NCBI GenBank assembly: GCA_003339415.1
Contig: PDHQ01000021.1
Span: forward strand, 224,391 to 288,390
DNA: 64,000 bases
Source of the DNA: Ophiocordyceps camponoti-saundersi (nom. inval.)
Taxonomy: Eukaryota > Ascomycota > Sordariomycetes > Hypocreales > Ophiocordycipitaceae
Reading direction: 5' to 3'
Shown piece after piece: positions 35,893-45,874 of this stretch. A program made the translations under genes and the position numbers. The first letter of the stretch is position 1. Every line of letters starts with the position of its first letter. Under the pieces are notes generated by a model. It ran no database searches and was not told the DNA's origin. It was given only the letters and a program-made list of their open reading frames with translations.

Positions 35893-37420
35893 TATACGAA
35901 TAGGTAGGTAGTTAGTCAGGTATATGCATGATAGAAATAATACTACAGCCCTATAGGGGTTTGCGACTCTTGTGGTGATCTAAACTTCTAGTCTGCGAGA
36001 GCTGAACTTGGTCTCTTCTCCATCTCAGGGCAAGGGGCGCCCGGGGAGACGGAACGGAGGCCCGTCCTACGGAAAACGTGCACTAGCCGGGCATTGAACG
36101 GCCTCGGGATACGGATATAGGTACATCCGTACCTGGATATGCAGAGGAAAGGGAAAGTGAGGATAGCTTTCGAAGGGGAACAGAGTCTGCTCTGGAGTAT
36201 CCGTAGGGAGAGAGGGGGATATATCATATACATACATACATAAATAGGTTGTTGCCTCACAAGATGTGTTTGGCCTTACCTAGTCCGTAATGCCTACCTA
36301 CTCACACCTAGACAGGTAGGTAGGTAGGCGGCAGAGCCGGTCTCAACGAAACTGTAGAAGGTGGTTTTTTCTCTCAAGGTTGTGAGTGTATTTTGCAGCG
36401 GGAGAAAAGGCGGGAGTGTATTGGGAAGAAGAAAGGAAAAGGCCGGTATATCTTCGCGGAAGAAGAGAATGTGCGGCTTCAGTTGTCCGGGAGTTGTAGG
36501 AATCGAACGTTGCAACCACTCTACCTGTAACCGTATCATGTATGAGGCAAGAGTATGTATGTAGGAATGTATGTATTGTATGTGGGTGTATGTCTGTAGG
36601 GTCATTGACATCTTCCTTCTCGGATCCCCCTCGACTTGTTCCATGACAAAGACGCTTATTCGAACGGATGACATCACTCATCAAGCGAATGATGAGTGAT
36701 GTCATCCAGAGCTGTTGACAGCCTCTGCTTCAAAGGTGGATGACCTGCTCTCCGCAACACTCGGACCCGGGACTAGGAATAACACGACTCCCTCACAATC
36801 AACGCCGTGGCCAAGTTCCGGCGTACACGGCTCATAGTTGCATAAGATCGTGTATGACCGGCTTGGTTGGAACTTTAGAAGGCACGGAAAGTTACCTGTT
36901 TCTTCATCCCGACTACTCGAAGAGCCAAGACCACGCCCGTCTTTGACCCGGGACAGTTACAGACGTACGTGCATATGCACACATGCAGATAGAATTTCTC
37001 CTCTCTCACCTCTTCTCTTTCACCTCAAAGACTTTTGCTTAGCTGCTGTAGTCACTCTCTCTATACAAACCTAACTCGAGCATTCACGAACCAAGAGTGT
37101 ACATACATACCTGGGTATGCAGGTAGGCAGGTTTTCATGTATGTAGGTATGTAGGTAGAGCGTATGAAACGATGGGTAGACTGTCGTTTTTCAGAGTTCA
37201 ACATGCACATCCTTGCCTTCACATCCGTGAGAAGTAGGCATGATACATGCGTACGATTTTCAGACTGAGTCAAGATATCCGGAACATCCGCTTTCTAGAC
37301 CTGAAAGACATCTCCGCATAACGCGACGCAAAGTGGTAGAAACCGAAGAAGCGGATGCAACAAAAGCAAGCGACATGTGACGACAGCATCAATGACATTG
37401 GCAAGACGCCATCGGCAGAC
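35893..37420. other. Intergenic, no gene seen
   Basis: GC content returns to normal immediately after the retroelement. Short open frames exist on both strands but none has coding character. A perfect 17-bp inverted repeat lies at 36666-36707. TAGG/TACC short repeats are frequent near 36280-36330 and 37100-37160. Confidence 0.5.
36666..36707. repeat. Perfect 17-bp inverted repeat, 8-base loop
   Basis: GGATGACATCACTCATC (36666-36682) and GATGAGTGATGTCATCC (36691-36707) are exact reverse complements separated by AAGCGAAT. Each arm contains TGACATCA, a CRE/AP-1-like half-palindrome. It is not followed by a T run and no gene lies close by, so it is not a plausible terminator. Confidence 0.9.
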
Positions 37421-38041
37421 TCAAGCAGACTTTGGCCGTCTCTTCGGCTTGTCCGGGCCAAAGACGCCTAGGAAATAGGCGGAGCGCATGCCGAAGAGGA
37501 AAACCTGGAGAAAACATGTGAGCATAGTATTTACTTTCGAGCTATGCACAAGTCACTCACCGTCGCGGCAATGTTGCCCCAGGCCATGGCATTCCACTCC
37601 AACGGCCTGGCCAGCAGGTCGAGGCCCAGGGCACGGCAGCTAAAGATGACGTGGCCAATGTCGCCGAGCCATAGGGCAAAGAGATATCTACGGACGACGC
37701 TGAGTTCCGATGTTGTGTAGAGGACGGCGACGCCAACGAGGCTCATGAGCAGATACAAGTTGCCCAGCTGCAGAGCCAAGACGACGGCATTTGGTGACAT
37801 GGACGACGAGGCAGCTGGAGGTACCTGTTCGGCGGCGAACCACATGGGGTCGCGGACGGCGCCGAGAAAGCCTGCCAGGCTGACCCGTAGAATTAGCTAT
37901 CGTGATGCAGGCGATTATAGGAGAGGGGAACTATAGGAAGGGTGGGACACGTGGGAAGGGGGAGAAGCGAGGGGTGGGAATGGGGGGGGGGGGGGGGGGG
38001 GGGGCCGGGGGGGGGGGGGGGGGAGGGGGGGGGAAGAGGGC

Positions 38042-38125
<84 letters not shown>

Positions 38126-38195
38126 CGTCTCACAGCGATAAGGGTTCAAGAACAGTGAAGACGACCCGCGGGATGGGCGGCAGGGACGCGGCCAT
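37421..38195 (-). CDS. DUF7704 family small membrane protein
   Basis: Three exons on the minus strand: 38195-38134, 37879-37561 and 37504-37421; total 154 residues. Exon 1 encodes MAASLPPIPRVVFTVLEPLS and ends at a GTGAGA donor; the intron (37880-38133) is largely a C homopolymer on the coding strand. Exon 2 continues LLAGFLGAVRDPMWFAAEQV; exon 3 encodes VFLFGMRSAYFLGVFGPDKP and a basic tail. All junctions join in phase. Four hydrophobic segments are visible (about residues 13-35, 53-77, 85-105 and 120-142), with the conserved LQLGNLYLL, LGDIGHV and WGNIAAT motifs seen in fungal DUF7704 proteins. Function is unknown; an integral membrane location is likely. Confidence 0.8.
37982..38125 (+). 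repeat. Poly-G tract (144 bases, last 82 uninterrupted)
   Basis: Almost pure G on the plus strand, with interruptions (CC, A, AAGA, CGA) before 38044 and an unbroken run of 82 G from 38044 to 38125. It lies wholly inside the first intron of the minus-strand DUF7704 gene, 8 bases from the 5' splice site, so the transcript would contain poly-C. Its true length may be wrong because homopolymers are hard to sequence. Confidence 0.9.
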
Positions 38196-39073
38196 GACGC
38201 CGAGGTGGGACGATGGGACAGGGAGCCGAAAGTCGGCGTAGCATGTGCCTGGCGAAGTGTCGAGGTGGCATCAAGCCATTGGGCCGAAGAGGGGGGGGGG
38301 AAAGGGGGGGAAGCTTGGACGATGATACGGCGAGAAGCGGAGAAAGAGAGAGGATGATGCAGAGCGGAATGGATGGAGTTGAAGTCGGAGGAGACGAAGC
38401 AGATGCAGAGGAGAAGGAAGAAAACGAAGTAGAGGAAAAAGAAGGAGTAAGGACGTGTCCGTGCGATAAGATGTGATGCTGTTGCGCGAGGCCGAATCCG
38501 GGGGCTCCCTCTCCTCCCGACAGACCCCCGACGAGGCTAACGGCGGATCTGCATGAGGAGTCAGAAAGGACTGAGGAGAGGTCCGAGGAGGAGTACATAC
38601 CTATGTATGGACTATGGAGTGCGGATAGGAAGAGAGGAACCGCAATCGCACGTGAAGACGAGGCGACCCACCTTAATGCGTGCAGCCGGGAGGTACCTTG
38701 GTACCTCCGCGGTGGAGTTTCACGTCCATTAGACGCACGTGCTGCAGGGAAAAAAGTAGATGCCGAGCCGACCTTCCCTGGTAAGGCTTACTGGCAAGGC
38801 GTGCAGCCAGGCTCTCTTTCTGCATCTACTAACCCTCTCTCTCTCGGCTGGGGGCAATGCCTTGAAGGGGGGGGGAAGACAAGACGACGGTCATGTCGAA
38901 ACCCATATGATAAAAGCATTTCCCTCGTGATCATGGCCTCGGGTATAAGTCCGTAGGAGGACGAGCTTCCCTCCTTTCCCCTTCCTCCCCCTTCGTCCTC
39001 CTCTTCTCGCTTCTCCTTCCCTTCACCTTCACCTTTACCCCTCAAAGGGGCTTCATCTCAACTTAAAGAAAGC
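38196..39073. other. Divergent promoter region
   Basis: This lies between the DUF7704 gene (-) and the Teb1-like gene (+). It contains purine-rich runs near 38290-38460 and a pyrimidine-rich stretch near 38960-39050 just before ATG 39074. No gene is seen. Confidence 0.55.
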
Positions 39074-40522
39074 ATGGCCACTATCGAGCCCCGTCTCATA
39101 CACTTGTTAAATGGGTCAACGACGCCTCAGCAGGGATATGCCGAACTGCCACCGCTCAACAACTTGCTAACTTCGTCCGACGAACGCTCTTTAATACCGC
39201 TTGAACCGACTGCGCGTCCTCGGTTTTCCGATCCGCCCATCTTCGAAGACGCCGGCAACAATCGCAAGGACGACGTCCGCCATGGCTTCCCCTTCTTGTT
39301 CATGCTGCCCCCGATGCAGTCTCTTGCCGATGCGGAAGTGTTTGAACCATCTCCCAAGCATGCGCCGGTGAAGCCGCTGTCCGATGAGTTCCATCCCACT
39401 CTACGCATGGACGATTTTCAGCTTCCGCAGCCCGTCAAGAAGCAAAAAACGCATGGTGAGGCGCTACCCATGCCGGTCATGATTAAAGGCTTGGTCGAGC
39501 CGCCACCCGATGCCGCCATCTTCCCGCCCATTGCATCCTCGTCAAGCTCTCTCGGCCATCACGGATTCGGACAGTCAAAACCGCCGAGCGGCTCTTGTTC
39601 CTTCTTCCCGGAAGAAGACTCATTGCAGTTGAAGCAGACAAGTGGCGGTCGGAAGCGCACCGTGAAGGCTCGACGCAAGTGGTCTGACGAGGAGACGGAG
39701 CAGTTACTACTGGGCGTCAAATGCCACGGTGTCGGTAAGTGGACCACCATTCTGGAAGACGACGACTTTACCTTCAACGATCGGAGTGCTGGCGACCTCA
39801 AGGACCGCTTTCGGACGTGTTGTCCGCATGAGCAGCTGCGCCGTTTCCAACCCGGTTCGCCGTCCAAGACGGATGCCACCGACTCGAAAAACGTGGACCA
39901 GCACGGGGAGGAAGGGCAGAAAGCCACCTCTGAGGTTGGAAAGAGGAAGAGCCGGGCACACCGCAAGGACATGCAGCAACTCGCCGCGATGGGCATTCAT
40001 GGAACGTTTAAAAAGTCTGACAGACGCGAACGACGCCCCTTTACCGAAACAGACGACGCCCACATCCTCAGAGGTCTTCATGTGTACGGCCCCGCCTGGA
40101 CCAAGATCCAGCGCGACTCCCGCTTCGAGTTGTCCAGCAGGCAGCCAACGGATCTACGGGACCGGATCCGCAACAAGTACTTGGATGTTTACAAGTGCAT
40201 CGAAAAGGGCGCTTTGCGAATCAAGGATAGCTCCCGCGGCGGCGACGTCCTTGTGCCGCCCATCGACATGTCCATCGACAGCTTGGTCAAGCTGCTCAAG
40301 GAAACCAAGACGGCGGCGGCGGCGGCGGACACCACGTACAAGAGCTCTGACAAGGAGGTCTTGTATCCGTGGCCTAACGCGAGCACGCATATTCCACCCC
40401 CGCAAACGCTCGATTCCGCCGATTTGAGCGCGCCGCAGCCCTTTAGCAGCGAGAATGAGATTTCACGGCTACTTCATGACAGCAAGACGCTAAATGGATC
40501 ACTGCCGTTGAGGCGGCATTAA
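39074..40522 (+). CDS. Two-Myb telobox protein, Teb1-like
   Basis: An intronless 482-residue frame from ATG 39074 to TAA 40520-40522. After a Pro/Ser-rich N-terminal half it has two Myb/SANT domains. The first starts near residue 201 (RRKWSDEETEQLLLGVKCHG), with third helix DLKDRFRT at about 240. The second starts near residue 320 (RRPFTETDDAHILRGLHVYG), with third helix DLRDRIRNKY at about 359. Both third helices match the telobox pattern (V/x-D-L-K/R-D-K/R-x-R-N/T) that contacts TTAGGG repeats. The spaced pair of telobox Mybs resembles fission-yeast Teb1 and Yarrowia Tay1, which bind telomeric repeats and related promoter sites. The basic stretch RKRTVKARR before Myb 1 is a likely nuclear localisation signal. 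An Ala run (TAAAAAD) is coded by GGC/GCG repeats. The exact orthologue assignment is inferred. Confidence 0.82.
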   Translation: MATIEPRLIHLLNGSTTPQQGYAELPPLNNLLTSSDERSLIPLEPTARPRFSDPPIFEDAGNNRKDDVRHGFPFLFMLPPMQSLADAEVFEPSPKHAPVKPLSDEFHPTLRMDDFQLPQPVKKQKTHGEALPMPVMIKGLVEPPPDAAIFPPIASSSSSLGHHGFGQSKPPSGSCSFFPEEDSLQLKQTSGGRKRTVKARRKWSDEETEQLLLGVKCHGVGKWTTILEDDDFTFNDRSAGDLKDRFRTCCPHEQLRRFQPGSPSKTDATDSKNVDQHGEEGQKATSEVGKRKSRAHRKDMQQLAAMGIHGTFKKSDRRERRPFTETDDAHILRGLHVYGPAWTKIQRDSRFELSSRQPTDLRDRIRNKYLDVYKCIEKGALRIKDSSRGGDVLVPPIDMSIDSLVKLLKETKTAAAAADTTYKSSDKEVLYPWPNASTHIPPPQTLDSADLSAPQPFSSENEISRLLHDSKTLNGSLPLRRH

Positions 40523-40932
40523 GCCGACGGAGCGTCTCTTTACGCACCGTCCCGAGTGCTGTGAGAGGATAGAACCGGGTCTGTTGACGAGGCCCTTTAT
40601 TTTGTACATACATACACGAGACCTTACTTTCCTTGATCTCCCGGTGCTCACACACATGCATAACTGCCTAGGTACTCTCCGTCGTGGTGAGGACTTTCTG
40701 GCGATTATTCGGCGATCGGAATGAATACCTAAGGGGGCATCCGCATGAGAAGGCGTGTGTAGGACGTACTGGGAAGCGAAAAGCGCATGACATTGTTAAG
40801 TTGTGCGTTTGAATGCAGCCGTTGGAAGCGGCCTAGTTGAGACTACGGCAGGTATAGCTAGACTAAGTAGCCAGCTAGATGAATGACGAATAATGTTTAG
40901 TCGCCTATCTGTACCATCCCTAGTACCTACTA

Positions 40933-41148
40933 AGCGCGCAGAGCCGAGCTGTGAACATTGGGAAACACTTCCTTCAACAGAGCCTGGGTTACGGATAGAC
41001 GTATAAAACCGTATAATAGAGCATGAGGCTCAGAACAGTGGCTCGCTTACATACATACAGTCTCATGCTCTCTGTAACTACCTGATATCACTACTGTTGA
41101 CATACCTAGGCAGGCAATTCAATGTTCGCAGCCCTGCTTGGCGCACTA
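40933..41148. mobile_element. MITE-like element, copy 2 (inverted)
   Basis: Diverged inverted copy of 1722-1895. Its left end reads GCGCGCAGAGCCGAGCTGTGA followed by ACATTGGGAAA; the right end on the other strand reads TAGTGCGCCAAGCAGGGCTG followed by CGAACATTGAATTG. The internal block CTGTAACT...ATCACTACTGTT also matches copy 1 in inverted orientation. Terminal inverted repeats are about 25-30 bp and there is no coding capacity. Confidence 0.6.
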
Positions 41149-41271
41149 TTTTATACATATGTGTGATACGTTTCGGCGTGAGAAGCGTCTCCTGTTCGTA
41201 TCTCTTACAGGCAGATCAAAATCACGTCACGCTATCGTCTGTAAGTGGCTTGTGAAAGGCGGGATGTAAGG

Positions 41272-41368
41272 TCACGTGATGCTTGTATTTTCCTGTGAAT
41301 GATTAAAGCACGTGACCTGCGGGGGGGCTTACTCCTACTGCTTGTAGCTAGGTAAGTACCGGCTAGGG
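41272..41368. promoter_or_regulatory. TCACGTGA, GCACGTGA and CTAGGG motifs upstream of RPS4
   Basis: TCACGTGA lies at 41272-41279, a second CACGTGA at 41309-41315 and CTAGGG at 41363-41368, 160-260 bases before the RPS4 ATG. CACGTGA is the core bound by Cbf1-type bHLH factors, which together with Tbf1 serve ribosomal protein genes in some ascomycetes; the role here is inferred. Confidence 0.5.
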
Positions 41369-41530
41369 CACAGAGGCCCTGATGAGCTACAGCTGGGGAA
41401 TTAACAAACCGTGGAAAAAACCCAGTGATCCGCAGTTTTCCTCCTGTGCCTTCAACACCTCGGGAAGAAACACCACTCGACCTCACATCCACACCCCCAA
41501 GCCAGCTTTGTTCCGTAGCTAGCCGCCAAC

Positions 41531-42600
41531 ATGGGTAGAGGACCGTAAGTACATCCTCTCAAAATCTCCCAATTCTGAGCGACATGGATCGTGGAATGAT
41601 GGGGAAAAAAAACTAAACCAAATCGTACAGGAAGAAGCATCAAAAGCGCCTCAGCGCGCCGTCGCACTGGCTGCTGGATAAGCTGTCCGGAACGTACGCG
41701 CCGAAGCCGTCGCCCGGCCCTCACAAGCAGCGCGACTGCATGCCGCTCATCGTCTTCATCCGCAACCGGCTCAAATACGCCCTCAACTTCCGCGAGACCA
41801 GGGCGATCCTGATGCAGCGTCTGGTCAAGGTCGACGGCAAGGTCCGGACCGACATGACGTACCCGGCCGGCTTCATGGACGTCATCACCATCGACAAGAC
41901 GGGCGAGAACTTCCGGCTCGTCTACGATACAAAGGGCCGCTTCACCGTCCACCGCATTCAGGCTGAGGAGGCCGAGTATAAGCTTGGCAAGGTCAAGCGC
42001 GTCCAGCTTGGCCGTGGGGGGATCCCATTCTTGGTCACGCACGATGCGAGAACGTGAGTTCTGTCAGACATCATTCAGCCGTTGGTCCAAGTTTTGGGGT
42101 TGGGGGGTTTTTCTCCTTCTCTTGGGATTATTTTCTCGAGAGAGTTCCCTTCCCCCGTCATCGACTGCCCTACGGCTGAGTGGTTTCTCATTTTTTTTTT
42201 TAATTTTTCGCGAAACCCTTCCAATTGCTAACCACATCCTTTTTTCCAAAGCATTCGCTATCCGGACCCGTTGATCAAGGTCAATGACACGGTCAAGATC
42301 GATCTCAACACGGGTAAGATCACCGAATTCATCAAGTTCGACACGGGCGCCATTGCCATGGTGACGGGCGGTCGTAACATGGGCCGAGTCGGCGTCATCA
42401 CCCACCGCGAGCGCCACGACGGCGGCTTCAACATCGTGCACATCAAGGACGCCATTGACAACAGCTTCGCAACACGCGAGAGCAACGTCTTCGTCATCGG
42501 CCAGGACAAGCCCTGGATCTCCCTGCCCAAGGGCAAGGGCGTCAAGCTCACCATTGCCGAAGAGCGAGACCGACGACGAGCCCTGGCCCAGGCCCACTAA
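41531..42600 (+). CDS. RPS4: 40S ribosomal protein S4 (eS4)
   Basis: Three exons: 41531-41544, 41631-42053 and 42252-42600, giving 261 residues, the same length as yeast Rps4. The first exon encodes only MGRGP (the Pro codon is split), a common layout for fungal ribosomal genes. The protein starts [20 protein letters not shown] and contains the RNA-binding region [15 protein letters not shown] and the KOW-like segment with [12 protein letters not shown]. It is a component of the small ribosomal subunit, near the mRNA entry side. Strong C-ending codon use fits high expression. Introns have GTAAGT...ACAG and GTGAGT...AAAG ends. The promoter carries CACGTGA motifs. Confidence 0.98.
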
Positions 42601-43223
42601 AGCGACAAGAGGTTGCCTATGCATATACATACATGCATGCGCTTCGGGATGGGAAAAGTAGGGGGCGCGTTGCAATAAAGGCTTTTATTGTTCCTTCATA
42701 CCACGTTGGTAGCTCTGATTGTAGCCGGCCTCTTACTTCCAAGGCGAAAATGGTTGAGGCGTCGTTGGTCTTTCTGTTTCTGTGCGTGTCTGTTCTGAGC
42801 AAAGTGATGAAGATTTCAATCGTGTTGAAATTAATCCCTCCTTGCTCAACCTTCCACTTGGTTACCGTGCCTTGAGAACTACCTGCTTCAACACCTCTTC
42901 TTCCCTTTCCAACAAAGATTCTCATGCTCATGCGTACATGAGTCTGGCAAGTAACGCATCAGAGCACATACTACGCAGCGGTTGTCCCAATTGGCTTTTT
43001 GTTTGTTTGTTTTGGCTCTATCTTCCCTTCATCTCTACTCTTCATACCTGCCAAGTTGGTCTCCCTGTATCGAGTCTCAAAAACAGCCACGCTGCCTTAA
43101 CAGAGGGAAAAGATGTGTCGGGGAGAAAAAAGCTAGGTGAAGGAGACAAGAATCGACAGGCATCGATCAAGAGGAAGAGAGAAGAACGGAGAAGAGAAAA
43201 GACGAGCAGGTCAAGGAAAGATA
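42601..43223. other. Intergenic between convergent ribosomal genes
   Basis: 3' flanks of RPS4 (+) and RPL24 (-). No gene or unusual structure is seen. Confidence 0.6.
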
Positions 43224-43879
43224 TCAACGAGTGCGGGCCGCCACTTTAACTGGGGCGCCCTTAGCTCCCTGCTTGCTGATGTTCCGCTGCGTCTGACCCT
43301 TGGAAGCCTGAGCGGCGACCTTTGCCTTCTCGGCCTTCTTCGCCGCCTGGGCCGCCTGCTTCTTCTCCTTGCTTTCCTTGATAGCCTGGGCGCGGGCCGC
43401 GGACCTGGCCTCCGGTCTCATCGAGCGGCGCTCCTTGATGACGTCGAGGGAGGCGCCGACGATGGCGCGTTGGGCCTTTACCGTTCGGCGCGTGCGTTTC
43501 TTCGCTACTTCCTGATTCGAGGGGAAAGAGAAAGAAGTAAGCGTGCTGTTTTTTTGGACCAGGTGAGGAGGGAGAATTGGGGTTTGTGATACCTCGGATA
43601 TACCCTTGCGGTGCTGTCGACGGTATAGAACCGTCCAGGCGATGCGTCGAGGGTTCTTCCGTTGCAGGAACAGAGACTCCGACTTGCCATTTTGGAAGCG
43701 GAAGACCTTGCTATCGCCACGGACGTAGATTTTTCCCTAGCCATCGTTCAAGAATCGTCAGTTTCCGCCTCGCTCGTCACTCATCATGGCCCATGCGACG
43801 GCGATGAAGCAGGGAGAGAAACGCTCACCTTTCCAGGGTAGATCCTCTGGCCGGAGAAGGTATCGTCGTAAGTACGCAT
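43224..43879 (-). CDS. RPL24: 60S ribosomal protein L24 (eL24)
   Basis: Three exons on the minus strand: 43879-43829, 43736-43593 and 43511-43224, totalling 160 residues. Exon 1 encodes [17 protein letters not shown]; exon 2 encodes [14 protein letters not shown] to RQHRKGISE; exon 3 encodes [19 protein letters not shown] and the long basic, Ala/Lys-rich tail typical of eL24. The fungal N-terminus lacks the four-cysteine zinc motif of the archaeal family members, as in other fungi. All introns are GT-AG and between codons. It is a component of the large subunit, contacting the small subunit through its C-terminal tail. It shares a 289-base divergent promoter with the Tad1 gene. Confidence 0.97.
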
Positions 43880-44012
43880 CTTGTCGCAGTGGTGTGTTCG
43901 ATGGCGACCAGCGGGTGATGGTGATCGATTCGACGCGCGCAATTACGACGGAGGTCGGAATTTCGAAGGACGCGGTCATTTGTCGTAGTTGTGGCACTGA
44001 CTAAGCCCCATT

Positions 44013-44042
44013 CTAGGGCGGCGTTCTTTGAGCCTCACGTGA
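44013..44042. promoter_or_regulatory. CTAGGG and TCACGTGA motifs between RPL24 and TAD1
   Basis: CTAGGG (44013-44018) and TCACGTGA (44035-44042) lie in the short divergent region 43880-44168, 134-163 bases upstream of the RPL24 start. The same two motifs occur upstream of RPS4. The function is inferred from the known Cbf1/Tbf1 control of ribosomal genes in other ascomycetes. Confidence 0.5.
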
Positions 44043-44168
44043 TGACTTTATCGATAAACGCATCGCACGGCTAAGCAGCCAATCACGATGGGGACGTGAA
44101 AATGCTCTCGCGATAGCTTCATCTTCTCATTCGCATCGTAGCGACGATGCGAACCTCCCGCTCCAAAG

Positions 44169-45590
44169 ATGCAATCGACCTCTCGCGCCGACGAAATCGC
44201 CCACGCCGTCATATCACAGTTCAACCGCCTCTCGTCCAAACGCAAGCCCTCGATCCGCGACAACGGCGCCTGCGAATGGATCCCTCTAGCTGGCATCGTC
44301 GCCGAGCAGAACGAAGTCTTCACCTGTCTATCCCTCGCGTAAAAACCAAGACTCTCTCTTTCACAATTCTAGAAATATACCTTCAGTGAAGAGGAAGAAA
44401 AAGTAATGATAAATCTGACGGATCCAAGCACAGGCATGAAATGCCTCCCAGCAGCTCGTCTCCCCTCCGCCGCAGGCAACGTCCTCCACGACTGGCACGC
44501 CGAGATCCTCGCCATCCGAGCTTTCAACCGCCTCGTCTTAGATGAGTGTCGAAGCCTGAGCCAAGATCAAGATCTAGCTACCGATCTGCTCGTCTTCACT
44601 CCTTCTCCTCGCGACGACACGCCGCCGTTTCGCATCCGGCCCGGCGTCAAGCTTCACATGTACTGCTCTGAGGCACCGTGTAAGTCCAATACCTTTCCAT
44701 CATCACTCTCCAAACGAATTCAATAACACCTAAATATCTCAGGCGGAGACGCAAGCATGGAGCTCGTCATGGCCGCCCAGCCTGATGCCTCACCATGGGA
44801 CGAGCCCTCACCCGATTCTTCTTCGTCCTCCTCCGCCTCCCCCCTCCCCGGCCGCGGCCACTTCTCCCGCCTCGGAATTGTCCGTCGCAAGCCCTCACGC
44901 GCCGATGCCCCCCCATCAGCCTCAAAGTCATGCTCCGACAAGCTCGCCCTTAAACAATGCACCTCCCTCCTCAGCTCCCTAACCTCGCTCCTGGTCCAAC
45001 CGTCCAACGCTTACATCCACACCCTCATCCTGCCTGTTTCGCAACATGTCCCTGCCGCATGCGAGAGAGCTTTTGCTTCTACCGGCCGCATGAACCCCGT
45101 CGCCGCATCCGCTGCTACTGCTGCTGATGATGGTGCAAGCTGCTGGACCGACGGTTACGTCTTTCGTTCTTTCGTCGTCGAGACCACGTCCGAGCGCTTC
45201 TGCTTCTCGCGCGAGGTCCGGACAGCCGCGTCCCCTTCCATCGTTCCTTGCAACCTCGCCGTCGCCTGGTCCGCAGGCTCCGTGGAAGAGCCCATCGTCA
45301 ACGGCATTCTCCACGGCCGCAAGCCCCTCGACCCCGGGAGCGCCAGCCGGTTGTCGAGACGACGGATGTGGGAGGCGGCCGCGGCCGTCGCCGACGCTCT
45401 ACGACTTAGAGACGCCGAGCCTGCACCACAAATCTACAAACATCTCAACGAACCGAAATACCATCACGTCAAGAACGGCTCGCTGCTGACGGCGAGGAAA
45501 GCAATGAAGGCCGAAGTGCGCCAGAAAGCCTTGGCTGGGTGGGTTGCCAACCAGGCAGACTCGGACTTCGGCCGAGACGTAACCGCTTGA
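44169..45590 (+). CDS. TAD1: tRNA-specific adenosine deaminase 1 (Tad1/ADAT1)
   Basis: Three exons: 44169-44338, 44429-44679 and 44743-45590, giving 422 residues. The enzyme deaminates adenosine 37 next to the anticodon of tRNA-Ala to inosine. The first junction uses acceptor CCAAG, giving the conserved LATGMKCLP; the second splits the Cys codon of PCGDASME. Zinc and catalytic residues are visible: HAE at 80-82 (in LHDWHAEILAIRAFNR), Cys141 in PCGDAS, and Cys204 in KSCSDK. These match the deaminase motifs H-A-E, P-C-G and S-C-S-D-K of the ADAR/ADAT1 family. The stretch RRKPSRAD before SCSDK corresponds to the family's RxKPGRGD motif, with the Gly replaced by Ser. A Ser/Pro-rich insertion lies after PCGDAS. 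The nearest gene, RPL24, is divergently transcribed. Confidence 0.93.
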
Positions 45591-45874
45591 ATCTTCCGCC
45601 CGGACGGGCATTGCTGTTTCACATGGCACGACAGGACACACACAGTTTTCCTCGGATTCGTCATCTTCGTTCAGCATCTTCGTAGCATAACCTCGATCGC
45701 TGAACTCTACGCCACGGTACTCCGTAGATGTGAAGCAGCTCCTCATGCTGCCATCTGAGGTCGGGGGAACAGCAAGCAACTCGTCCAGCCCTCGCTCAGA
45801 TATAGAGAAAAAAAAACAGAAGATCGGAGAGTTGAAATCAAGTGAAAATAGGTCCTGGTAGTCGGTTAACAGGT

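Larger units (their letters stand above)
40523..41530. other. Intergenic with MITE-like element and RPS4 promoter
   Basis: No gene is seen. The left half is short repeats; a MITE-like element occupies about 40933-41148; the right 300 bases are the promoter and leader of ribosomal protein S4. Confidence 0.6.

Noticed and set aside
36470..36545. A tRNA-like patch on the minus strand containing GTTCGATTCC.
   Set aside because: The T-arm stem does not pair and no acceptor or anticodon stem can be formed around it.
37902..38241. Poly-Gly and poly-Pro frames.
   Set aside because: They are translations of the poly-G homopolymer in an intron.
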